This document shows, piece by piece, positions 16,203-23,827 of a stretch of 64,000 bases of DNA (positions within the stretch are counted from its first letter, which is position 1; each line of letters opens with the position of its first letter). Source of the stretch: Streptomyces iranensis (GTDB lineage Bacteria; Actinomycetota; Actinomycetes; Streptomycetales; Streptomycetaceae). The stretch covers positions 248,001 through 312,000 of the forward strand of contig NZ_JAGGLR010000012.1 in NCBI RefSeq assembly GCF_017874715.1. The letters are read 5' to 3'. The notes below the pieces were generated by a model. It was given only the letters and a program-made list of their open reading frames with translations. It was not told the DNA's origin and did no database searches. Both the position numbers and the translations under genes were made by a program.

Positions 16203-18274
16203 GCCTCTCCGCCACTGAGCGGCGCGTTCCCGAACGCGACCTGGGACCACTCTTCGCACCGAACGCGGTCGCCATCGTCGGAGCCAGCAACGACCAGACC
16301 AAGTGGGGCAACTGGATCAGTGTGCAGGCGCTGCGCATGCGGGGGCGCCGCCCGGTGTACCTGGTCAACCGCCGTGGTGAACCGGTACTCGGCGAACGCG
16401 CCTACCGTTCCATGGCCGAACTCCCCCAGTGCGCCGACCTCGCGGTGATCGCCGTCCCGGCGGCCGGGTTCGAGTCGGCCGTCGAGGACGCGCTCGCCGC
16501 CGGGGCGCGCGCCATCGTCGGCATCACCGCGGGCTTCGCGGAGCTCGGCACGGAGGGCGAGGCGCGGCAGTCGGCGCTGGCCCGGCGGGTGCGCGAGGCG
16601 GGGGCCGTGCTGCTGGGCCCGAACTGCCTGGGCGTCCTGGACAGCGGCAGTGAGCTCTATCTGTCCTCCAATCCGCTGCCGCCCGGCTCGGTGGGCCTGA
16701 TCTCGCAGAGCGGCAACATGGCCCTGGAGCTCAGCCGGATCCTCTCCGAGCGGGGGCTCGGCTTCTCCCGCTTCGCCTCGCTCGGCAACCAGGCCGATCT
16801 CACCGTGGCCGACCTCATCCGTGCGTACACCGTGCATCCGGAGACCAAGCTGATCGCGGTGTACAGCGAGGACTTCGGCGACGGGCGGGACTTCGTGGCC
16901 GCGGCCGCCGAGGCCACCACCATGGGCAAGCCCGTGGTGCTGCTCACGGTCGGCGCCAGCGAGGCGTCCGTACGCGGCGCCAAGTCGCACACCGGGGCGC
17001 TGGTCAGCGACAGCTCGGTGATCGACGCGGCCTGCCGGGCCGCCGGGATCGACCGGGTGGCCAGCCCCCGGCAGATGGCCGGCCTGCTGGAGGCGCTGCA
17101 TCTGTTCGGCGCGGCCCCCGCCCGCAGGGTGGCGGTGCTCGCCGACGGCGGCGGCCATGCCTCGGTCGCCTGTGACCTGGCCGAGCGGTACGGGCTGTCC
17201 GTGCCGGAGTTCGACGCCGGGCTGTCACAGCGGCTGCGTGACCATCTGACGCCGTCGGCGGGGGTGGGCAACCCGGTGGACCTGGCGGGCATGGGAGAGA
17301 AGGACGTCACCTCCTTCGCCCGGGTGCTGGGCGATCTGCTCGACGCGCCGGACACCGACTCGGTCCTGATCACCGGATACTTCGGCGGCTACGGCGAGTA
17401 CAGCGCCGCCCTCGCCACGGCCGAGGTCGAGACCGCGGCCGAGATGGGCGAGCTGGTGCGCGACCGCTGCAAGCCGGTGGCCGTGCACACCATGTATCCC
17501 TACAGCGATGCCGCCGAGGAGCTGCAGCGGCGCGGCGTCCCGGTCTTCCGCGCCATCGAGGAGGCGGCCCGCAGCCTCGGGATGCTGGCCGGGCGCACCG
17601 CCGCCGACCCCGCGCTGCGTCCCCTCCCCGACCCGGCGCCACCGGTCACGGACGACGGCTACTGGAGCGCACGCGAGCTGATCCGCGCCGCGGGCGTGGA
17701 CTTCCCGGCGGCGCGCCTGGTCACGTCGGTGGACGAGGCCGTGGCGGCGGCCCGTGAGATCGGCGGCGGGGTCGTGGTCAAGGCGCTCGGCCTGCTGCAC
17801 AAGTCCGACTCCGGGGGTGTCGCGCTCGGGCTGGAGGGCGACACGGCGGTCCGTACCGCCGTCGCCGACATGGCCGAGCGGCTGTCCCCGCCGGGGTACT
17901 GCGTCGAGGCCATGGCGGATCTGCGCGACGGTGTCGAGCTGATCGTCGGTGTCCGGCGCGACCCCCGCTTCGGGCCGGTCACCATGCTCGGCCTCGGCGG
18001 GGTCACCACCGAGGTGCTGCGCGACGTGGACTTCGCCCTCGCCCCGCTCACCCCCGGACAGGCCCGTGAGCTGCTGGACCGGCTGCGCTCCGCCGCCCTG
18101 CTGCACGGCGTACGCGGCCGGCCCGCCGTCGACCTCGACGCACTCGTCCACACCATCGCCGCCATCACCGACGTGGCGGCGGCCCACCCGGAGATCGCCG
18201 AGCTGGAGGTCAATCCGCTGCTCGCCACTCCGCGCGGATGCCAGGGCCTGGACGCCCGCATCGTCCTGGGCTGA
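16199..18274 (+). CDS. Acyl-CoA synthetase, ADP-forming type (acetate-CoA ligase family)
   Basis: A 691-residue fusion of the CoA-binding, succinyl-CoA-synthetase-like and ATP-grasp parts, which activates a carboxylic acid to its CoA thioester with ATP to ADP and phosphate. Seen in order: V-A-I-V-G-A-S-N for CoA binding near residue 25, G-P-N-C-L-G-V near 141, S-Q-S-G-N-M-A near 163, the phosphorylated histidine in K-S-H-T-G-A-L near 263, and the ATP-grasp part from about 460 (G-G-V-V-V-K-A-L-G-L-L-H-K-S). This is the entry enzyme for the pathway acid. It starts inside the SDR stop. Confidence 0.92.
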   Translation: MSLSATERRVPERDLGPLFAPNAVAIVGASNDQTKWGNWISVQALRMRGRRPVYLVNRRGEPVLGERAYRSMAELPQCADLAVIAVPAAGFESAVEDALAAGARAIVGITAGFAELGTEGEARQSALARRVREAGAVLLGPNCLGVLDSGSELYLSSNPLPPGSVGLISQSGNMALELSRILSERGLGFSRFASLGNQADLTVADLIRAYTVHPETKLIAVYSEDFGDGRDFVAAAAEATTMGKPVVLLTVGASEASVRGAKSHTGALVSDSSVIDAACRAAGIDRVASPRQMAGLLEALHLFGAAPARRVAVLADGGGHASVACDLAERYGLSVPEFDAGLSQRLRDHLTPSAGVGNPVDLAGMGEKDVTSFARVLGDLLDAPDTDSVLITGYFGGYGEYSAALATAEVETAAEMGELVRDRCKPVAVHTMYPYSDAAEELQRRGVPVFRAIEEAARSLGMLAGRTAADPALRPLPDPAPPVTDDGYWSARELIRAAGVDFPAARLVTSVDEAVAAAREIGGGVVVKALGLLHKSDSGGVALGLEGDTAVRTAVADMAERLSPPGYCVEAMADLRDGVELIVGVRRDPRFGPVTMLGLGGVTTEVLRDVDFALAPLTPGQARELLDRLRSAALLHGVRGRPAVDLDALVHTIAAITDVAAAHPEIAELEVNPLLATPRGCQGLDARIVLG

Positions 18275-18328
18275 CCCACCCCATCGCACAAGAGCACTCA
18301 CCCGCGCCACGTCAACAGGAGGAACACC

Positions 18329-19501
18329 GTGGAATTCGCCCTCAGCCCCCGTCTGCTCGAACTCAAGCAGCGTGCCGCCGGCCTGACCGGCAAGATCATG
18401 CAGTTCGAGGACGAGTGCGAGGCCAACAACGGTCTGCCGCCCGAAACCCACGCCGCCATCCGCGAGGAGGTGCTGGCCCATGGCCTGCAGGCCATCAACA
18501 TGCCCGCCGAGTGGGGCGGCGCGGGCCTGACCATCCTCGAACAGGTCGTCGTCCAGGACGAGTTGGGGAAGCTGACCAACGCCCTGTGGGACGCGGTGTG
18601 GCGTCCCGCCAACTGCCTCAGTGCCTGCACTCCCGAGCAGCGCGAGCGCTACCTCGTCCCGGACATCGAGGGCCGCCGCCGCGATGCCGTGGCCATCACG
18701 GAGGAACACGCCGGTTCCGATCCCTCCCGGATCCGCACCACGGCCACCCGGGACGGCGACGGCTATGTCCTGAACGGCGAGAAGTGGTTCGTGACCGTGG
18801 GCGACGCGGCGGACTTCCTCATCGTCCTGGCCTACGTACAGCCCGACAACGAGCCGACGATGTTTCTCGTCGACAAGGACACCCCCGGTGTCTCGGTCAA
18901 GCGCACCCCGCGCTACACCCACACCTTCGTCTACGAACACCCCGAGTTCCTCTTCCAGGACGTCCGGGTCGGCAGGGACGCCGTCCTCGGCAGGATCGGC
19001 GAGGGGTACGACCTGACCCGTGACTGGTTCACCGAGGAGCGGCTGATGATCGCCGCGCGCACCATCGGCGCCGCCGAGCGCGCGCTGCGGCTGGCCGTCG
19101 ACTGGGCGAAGGAGCGTGAGCAGGGCGGGGATGTGCTGATGAACCGTCAGCTCATCCAGGGCATGATCGCCGACTCGGTGACCGAGATCGCCACCAACCG
19201 CGCCTTCACCCACCAGGTGGCCTGGGAGTTCGACCAGGGTGGCGACCGCAAGACCCTGCACGCCAAGGCCGCCACCGCCAAGCTCGCCGCCTCCGAGGCG
19301 TCCAACCGGATCGTCGACCGCTGTGTGCAGATCTTCGGCGGCCGCGGCTATATGCGGGACGTCCCGGTCGAGCGGCTGTGGCGCGAGCTGCGGGTGGACC
19401 GGATCTGGGAGGGCACCTCCGAGATCCAGCGGCTGGTCATCGCCAACGAGGTCGGCAAGCGCGGCCTGGACGACCTGCTGTCCTTCACCGCCGGGAGCTG
19501 A
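18329..19501 (+). CDS. Acyl-CoA dehydrogenase
   Basis: A 390-residue FAD-dependent acyl-CoA dehydrogenase, starting at a GTG after AGGAGG, 54 bases past the ligase. Family blocks: A-I-T-E-E-H-A-G-S-D-P-S for FAD/substrate contact near residue 125, G-E-K-W-F-V-T near 150, Q-I-F-G-G-R-G-Y near 335 and W-E-G-T-S-E-I-Q-R near the end, which carries the usual catalytic glutamate region. It would introduce the alpha,beta double bond. The following hairpin suggests transcription stops or drops after this gene. Confidence 0.95.
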   Translation: MEFALSPRLLELKQRAAGLTGKIMQFEDECEANNGLPPETHAAIREEVLAHGLQAINMPAEWGGAGLTILEQVVVQDELGKLTNALWDAVWRPANCLSACTPEQRERYLVPDIEGRRRDAVAITEEHAGSDPSRIRTTATRDGDGYVLNGEKWFVTVGDAADFLIVLAYVQPDNEPTMFLVDKDTPGVSVKRTPRYTHTFVYEHPEFLFQDVRVGRDAVLGRIGEGYDLTRDWFTEERLMIAARTIGAAERALRLAVDWAKEREQGGDVLMNRQLIQGMIADSVTEIATNRAFTHQVAWEFDQGGDRKTLHAKAATAKLAASEASNRIVDRCVQIFGGRGYMRDVPVERLWRELRVDRIWEGTSEIQRLVIANEVGKRGLDDLLSFTAGS

Positions 19502-19510
19502 CCGGCGCCT

Positions 19511-19557
19511 CCGGCGGCAGGGGCCGTACGGCCACGCCGAACGGCCCCTGCCGCCGG
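19511..19557 (+). terminator. Strong 17-base-pair hairpin between acyl-CoA dehydrogenase and hydratase genes
   Basis: Positions 19511-19527 pair perfectly with 19541-19557 around a 13-base loop; the stem begins CCGGCGGCAGGGGCC. It begins nine bases past the dehydrogenase stop, so the hydratase and later genes probably have separate or reduced transcription. Confidence 0.85.
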
Positions 19558-19662
19558 GGCACCCCACCGCCGCGCCACCCGGATACCCGGTCACCCGGGC
19601 ACCCGGCGCGGCAACGACCTGCGACGTTCCCCAAGCACCAAGGCAGGAGAAGCACCAGCGCC

Positions 19663-20421
19663 ATGACCGTCACCGACACAACACCCGCCGCCTCCCCGGA
19701 GGCCGGCACCGTGGAGATCGAGCGCACCGGCGAGCACCAGGACATCGCCGTCCTCACGCTGCGGCGGGAGCGGAAGCTCAACGCGCTCTCCACCCATATG
19801 GAGTCCGCCCTGCTCGACGCCCTGCGCGGCCCGCAGGTGCGCACCAGCCGGGCCGTGGTCGTCACCGGAGTACCGCGCGCCTTCTCGGCCGGGGCGGACA
19901 CCGGCGAGCTGCGCGAGATGACCCCCGAGGCGATCGCCGACTACTACCGTTCGTCCGGCGCGGTGTACGAGGCGTTCGCCGCCCTCCCCCAGCCCACGGT
20001 GGCGGCCCTGTCGGGCTACTGCCTCGGCGGCGGCCTCGAACTGGCGCTGGCCGCGGACATCCGGGTGGCCGACCCGGACACGGTCTTCGGCCTCCCCGAG
20101 GTGGGCATCGGCATTCTGCCCAGCTCCGGCGGGGTGACCCGGCTGGTACGAGAGGTCGGACCGGCCCGCACCCGCGATCTGGTGCTGCGCGGCCGCCGCT
20201 TCGGCGCGCGGGAGGCGTACGCCTGGGGGCTGGTCGGGGAGATCGCCGAAGGGGGCACCGTCCGGGAGAAGGCGATGGAGATCGCCGCGGAGCTGGCCGG
20301 GCAGCCGCGGCTCGCCGTCTCGGTCGCCAAGCAGGTGATCACGGCCGCCACCGACGCTCCGCGCGAGGCGGCGCTGCTGCTGGAGCAGCTCGCGTACGCC
20401 GCGCTCAACCGGACCGGCTGA
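19663..20421 (+). CDS. Enoyl-CoA hydratase/isomerase family protein
   Basis: A 252-residue crotonase-fold protein, which would hydrate the enoyl-CoA made by the dehydrogenase. It has R-K-L-N-A-L-S, the oxyanion-hole segment A-F-S-A-G-A-D, G-Y-C-L-G-G-G-L-E-L-A-L-A-A-D and F-G-L-P-E-V-G-I-G-I-L-P-S-S-G-G. The second catalytic Glu of hydratases corresponds to the P-E-V position; the residue at the first Glu site, inside the C-L-G-G-G loop, was not resolved by eye. ATG at 19663 follows GGCAGGAGA. Confidence 0.92.
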   Translation: MTVTDTTPAASPEAGTVEIERTGEHQDIAVLTLRRERKLNALSTHMESALLDALRGPQVRTSRAVVVTGVPRAFSAGADTGELREMTPEAIADYYRSSGAVYEAFAALPQPTVAALSGYCLGGGLELALAADIRVADPDTVFGLPEVGIGILPSSGGVTRLVREVGPARTRDLVLRGRRFGAREAYAWGLVGEIAEGGTVREKAMEIAAELAGQPRLAVSVAKQVITAATDAPREAALLLEQLAYAALNRTG

Positions 20422-20501
20422 ACCGGTCGGCCGCGACCACGACCGTCAGGGGGGATCCGCGCACCACACGCCCGTCCACGCTCGCGCCCAGGAGATACCG
20501 C

Positions 20502-22001
20502 ATGGCAGTCAGCACCACCAAGGCGACCGGTTCACCGGACACGCCGGGCGCCACTCGGCACCACCGGCCGGTCATCGAGAGCCGGTCGATCGACTATGTG
20601 CCCCTCGCCGAACGCCACGGCAAGGTCTGGCATCTGTTCCCCGTCTGGTTCGCCGGGGACGCGCATCTCGCCACCATCGCCACCGGCGCGATCGGGGTGG
20701 CGCTCGGCGGCAATCTGATCTGGACGGCCATCGCCATCGTGCTCGGCAACGCCCTGGGCACCTTCTTCATGGCCTTCCACTCCACGCAGGGCCCGCAGCT
20801 GGGGCTGCCCCAAATGGTCCAGTCCCGGCCGCAGTTCGGGTTCGTCGGCGCGCTGCTGGTGTGGGTGGTGGCGCTGGTGACGTACATCGGCTACACGGCC
20901 TTCAACCAGGTACTGGTCGGCTCAACGATGGACCATCTGGCGGACACTCCCCCCTCGGTCAGCTATATCGCCTACGCGGTGATCGGCATCGTGCTCGCCA
21001 TCGTGGGATACGACTTCATCCACAAGGCGTCCCGGTGGCTTACGTATCTGACGGGTGCGGGCCTGGCCGTCTTCTCCGTGGGCATCGTGGTGGCCGCCCC
21101 CTTCAGCGCGGACCAGCTCGATCTGAGCGCCTTCGCCCTCGCCCCCTTCCTGATCCAGCTGTTCCACGCCGCCGTCTACCAGCTCTCCTGGTCCATCTAC
21201 GTCTCCGACTACTCCCGCTACCTTCCGCCGACGGTGGGGGTGCGCTCCTCGTTCTGGTGGACGTATCTCGGCGCGGGCTTCGGCGGCGCGTGGATGATGC
21301 TGGTGGGGGCGGTGGCCGCGGGATTGTTCCCGAAGCTGGGCCTGGTGGACGCCGTGGTCGGCGCCGGTGACCAGCTGTTCGACGGCTTCGGTGTGGTGCT
21401 CCTGCTGTTGTCGGTGATTCCGCTGTTCACCATCGGCACCCTCAACTTCTACGGTGGCAGCCTCACGTTGCTCTCCAGCATCGACTCGGTGAAGCGGATC
21501 CCGCTGACCCTGGGGACCCGTGTCGCCACACTGGTGGCCCTGGGCGTGGTCTCCACCGGCCTGGCCTTCAGCGCCAACGATGACTTCCTGACCACCTTCG
21601 GGGACTTCCTGATCGTCCTCGGCTACCTCTTCACCCCGTGGACGGCGATCAACCTGATCGACTTCTATGTGGTGCGGCGTGGCCGCTACTCGATCCGCGA
21701 GATCTTCAACCCTTATGGCATCTACGGCCGTTGGAACTGGCGCGGGCTGACCGCCTATGGCGTCGGCTTCGTCTCGATGCTGCCGTTCGCCGTGATCGGC
21801 GGCCTGGAGGGGCCGCTCGCGCACTGGGTCAAGGGCGCCGATGTCACCATGCTGGTCGGACTCGCCGTATCGTCCCTGCTCTACCTGGTGCTGTGCCGCT
21901 CACTCGACATCGACGCCGAGCGCGCCATCGTCACCTCCGCCGACGCCGGTCTCGACCCGGACCACACCGGAGACCAGGCGGGGCCCGGACATCACGCATG
22001 A
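20502..22001 (+). CDS. NCS1-family permease (cytosine/purine-type transporter)
   Basis: A 499-residue integral membrane protein of the nucleobase-cation-symport-1 family with about twelve transmembrane segments. The N-terminus is cytoplasmic, and W-H-L-F-P-V-W-F-A-G-D-A-H-L opens helix 1, as in the purine/cytosine permeases. A long cytoplasmic tail carries D-I-D-A-E-R. Members import nucleobases, hydantoins, allantoin, thiamine and similar N-heterocycles by proton or sodium symport. Its place among acyl-CoA enzymes suggests it imports the pathway substrate, perhaps a nitrogen-containing acid or its precursor (inference). Confidence 0.9.
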   Translation: MAVSTTKATGSPDTPGATRHHRPVIESRSIDYVPLAERHGKVWHLFPVWFAGDAHLATIATGAIGVALGGNLIWTAIAIVLGNALGTFFMAFHSTQGPQLGLPQMVQSRPQFGFVGALLVWVVALVTYIGYTAFNQVLVGSTMDHLADTPPSVSYIAYAVIGIVLAIVGYDFIHKASRWLTYLTGAGLAVFSVGIVVAAPFSADQLDLSAFALAPFLIQLFHAAVYQLSWSIYVSDYSRYLPPTVGVRSSFWWTYLGAGFGGAWMMLVGAVAAGLFPKLGLVDAVVGAGDQLFDGFGVVLLLLSVIPLFTIGTLNFYGGSLTLLSSIDSVKRIPLTLGTRVATLVALGVVSTGLAFSANDDFLTTFGDFLIVLGYLFTPWTAINLIDFYVVRRGRYSIREIFNPYGIYGRWNWRGLTAYGVGFVSMLPFAVIGGLEGPLAHWVKGADVTMLVGLAVSSLLYLVLCRSLDIDAERAIVTSADAGLDPDHTGDQAGPGHHA

Positions 22002-22015
22002 GCCTTAAGTCACCT

Positions 22016-22052
22016 CCCGCCGGGCGGGTTCCCACGAATCCTGCCCGGCGGG
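22016..22052 (+). terminator. GC-rich hairpin between permease and dehydrogenase genes
   Basis: CCCGCCGGGC (22016-22025) pairs perfectly with GCCCGGCGGG (22043-22052). It fills the 70-base gap and could attenuate read-through into the next gene or protect the upstream message. Confidence 0.6.
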
Positions 22053-22071
22053 TCCCGAGGAGATCTCTCTG

Positions 22072-22962
22072 ATGACAAGCACCCACGGCAACCACGACAT
22101 CCAGCGCGTCGGCGTCGTCGGGGGCGGGCTGATGGGCTCGGGTATCGCCGAGGTGTGCGCCCGCGCCGGACTCGACGTCCTCGTCGCCGAGTCCGGCACC
22201 GACGCCGCGGCCACGGCCCGCATCCGCGTCGAGACCTCGCTGCTCCGGGCGGCCGACCGTCACAAACTCACCGCCGAAGAGGCGGAAGCGGCTCTGGCCA
22301 GGCTCCGGCTGACCACGGACCTGGGGGATTTCGCCGACCGTGACCTGGTCATCGAGGCCGTCGCCGAACGCGAGGAGGTCAAGACCTCGGTCTTCGCGAC
22401 GCTCGACAAGGTGGTGCGGCGGCCCGACGCGATCCTCGCCTCCAACACCTCCTCCATTCCCCTCATGCGGCTGGGCACGGCCACCACCCGGCCCGCGCAG
22501 GTCATCGGCATCCACTTCTTCAACCCGGTGCCGGTGCTGCCACTGGTGGAGCTGGTGCCCTCGCTGCTCACGGGAGAGGAGACGGAGGAACGCGCCCGCG
22601 CATTCGTCTCCGGCGCCTTGGGCAAGCAGGTCATCCTCGCCACCGACCGCGCCGGCTTCGTGGTCAACGCGCTGCTGATCCCCTACCTCCTGGCCGCCGT
22701 GCGGATGCTGGAGTCGGGCGCCGCGACCGCCGCGGACATCGACAACGGTATGACGCTCGGCTGCGCCCATCCCATGGGTCCGCTGGCCCTCGCCGACCTC
22801 ATCGGACTCGACACCGTCGCGGCCATCGCCACGTCCCTCTACGAGGAGTACAAGGAGCCGCTGTACGCTCCGCCGCCCCTCTTGCTGCGGATGGTCGAAG
22901 CCGGGCTCCTCGGCCGGAAGACGGGACACGGATTCCACACGCATCCTCTGAAGTCCGCATAG
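22072..22962 (+). CDS. 3-hydroxybutyryl-CoA dehydrogenase family protein
   Basis: A 296-residue NAD-dependent 3-hydroxyacyl-CoA dehydrogenase. The Rossmann motif V-G-V-V-G-G-G-L-M-G-S-G-I is at the start, E-A-V-A-E follows, and I-G-I-H-F-F-N-P-V-P-V-L-P-L-V-E-L-V contains the catalytic His and the N-P-V block. The C-terminal domain has C-A-H-P-M-G-P-L-A-L-A-D-L-I-G-L-D. GAGGAGA precedes the ATG. It would oxidise the hydratase product; no thiolase is in the cluster. A paralogue with the same architecture is encoded at 27466-28326. Confidence 0.95.
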   Translation: MTSTHGNHDIQRVGVVGGGLMGSGIAEVCARAGLDVLVAESGTDAAATARIRVETSLLRAADRHKLTAEEAEAALARLRLTTDLGDFADRDLVIEAVAEREEVKTSVFATLDKVVRRPDAILASNTSSIPLMRLGTATTRPAQVIGIHFFNPVPVLPLVELVPSLLTGEETEERARAFVSGALGKQVILATDRAGFVVNALLIPYLLAAVRMLESGAATAADIDNGMTLGCAHPMGPLALADLIGLDTVAAIATSLYEEYKEPLYAPPPLLLRMVEAGLLGRKTGHGFHTHPLKSA

Positions 22963-23077
22963 ACGGCAGCTGGCAGAACGGCGATCTGCGATGGCCGTAC
23001 CGGCGGCGGATACACCCATCCCCCAGGCGAGTAGTCTCCAATGACGTCTCAGGGTTGGCAGGTGGAGGGCAAAGGTC

Positions 23078-23548
23078 ATGATCGTGGGTCTCGGCATTTC
23101 CGCGTTATGTGCCTTCGGCGCGCTGATCGCCCTGGTCGGCGTCATCGCGATGGCGCTTCCGGGGCGGCCCCAGCCGTGGCCGGTGCATCTGATGCAGCGT
23201 GGCGCGTTACTGGCCGCCGCTTCCGCGGCGGCGATTTATGTCCTGGGGCTCTTCGCCGTTCTCACGTCCGAGCAGGAGTTCAACGACGGCGCCGGCTCAG
23301 TGCCGGCTCCGGCATGCCGCGAGGGCTTCGATCCGGACACGGTTCAGCACCTCTCCCATCACCGGTCCTCCTACCTGCCGCTTCGTTTCGACTGCGTCCT
23401 CGACGACGGCACGGCCTACTCCAGCGATCCCCGCTACGCATGGATGAACTGGATGGCCCTGCTCCTCGCGCTGTCCGGTGCGTTGCTCGCCATCGGCGCG
23501 GGCTATGTGACCGAACTCCGGGCCAGAAAGCGCGCGTTGATCCACTGA
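23078..23548 (+). CDS. Hypothetical membrane protein, three helices
   Basis: A 156-residue protein with a predicted helix at residues 3-27 (M-I-V-G-L-G-I-S-A-L then A-L-I-A-L-V-G-V-I-A-M), one at 44-62 and one at 122-146. Between the last two lies an extracytoplasmic loop of about 60 residues with two cysteines (P-A-C-R and F-D-C-V) that could form a disulfide. It stands alone; I recognise no family. Confidence 0.75.
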   Translation: MIVGLGISALCAFGALIALVGVIAMALPGRPQPWPVHLMQRGALLAAASAAAIYVLGLFAVLTSEQEFNDGAGSVPAPACREGFDPDTVQHLSHHRSSYLPLRFDCVLDDGTAYSSDPRYAWMNWMALLLALSGALLAIGAGYVTELRARKRALIH

Positions 23549-23786
23549 TACCGCGCGCCGTCGGCGAAAACGTCATGGCGCCAAAGGCGTTGACGCTCCG
23601 CGTGAGGCGTCTATCATCCCATGGCATCCGACAGGCCAGTTGACGTTCGACCATCCGAACGAAGGCTTGGCCGAGGCGGCTTGTGTGTGCCGCACGAACC
23701 GGGCACCACCACGGCAGACAGCACCCGCACCGTCCGCACCGGTACCACCCAGGCACTCCAGGCACTGGCACTCATGGGGCCAATTT

Positions 23787-23800
23787 TGGGAGCGCTCCCA
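23787..23800. promoter_or_regulatory. CebR-type operator box
   Basis: TGGGAGCGCTCCCA is a perfect 14-base palindrome, identical to the box bound by CebR, the LacI-family cellobiose/cellotriose-responsive repressor of Streptomyces cellulolytic genes. It lies 27 bases before the xylanase start. No CebR gene is in the window. The rest of the 23549-23827 gap shows only short GGCACT and GATGTGGCC-like repeats near the start codon. Confidence 0.92.
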
Positions 23801-23827
23801 CGGGAGCCCTGATCCCCGAGGAGAGAG

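Noticed and set aside
17225..19594. 789-codon minus-strand open frame
   Set aside because: Shadow of the acyl-CoA ligase and dehydrogenase genes; Gly/Val/Asp/Arg-rich without family motifs.
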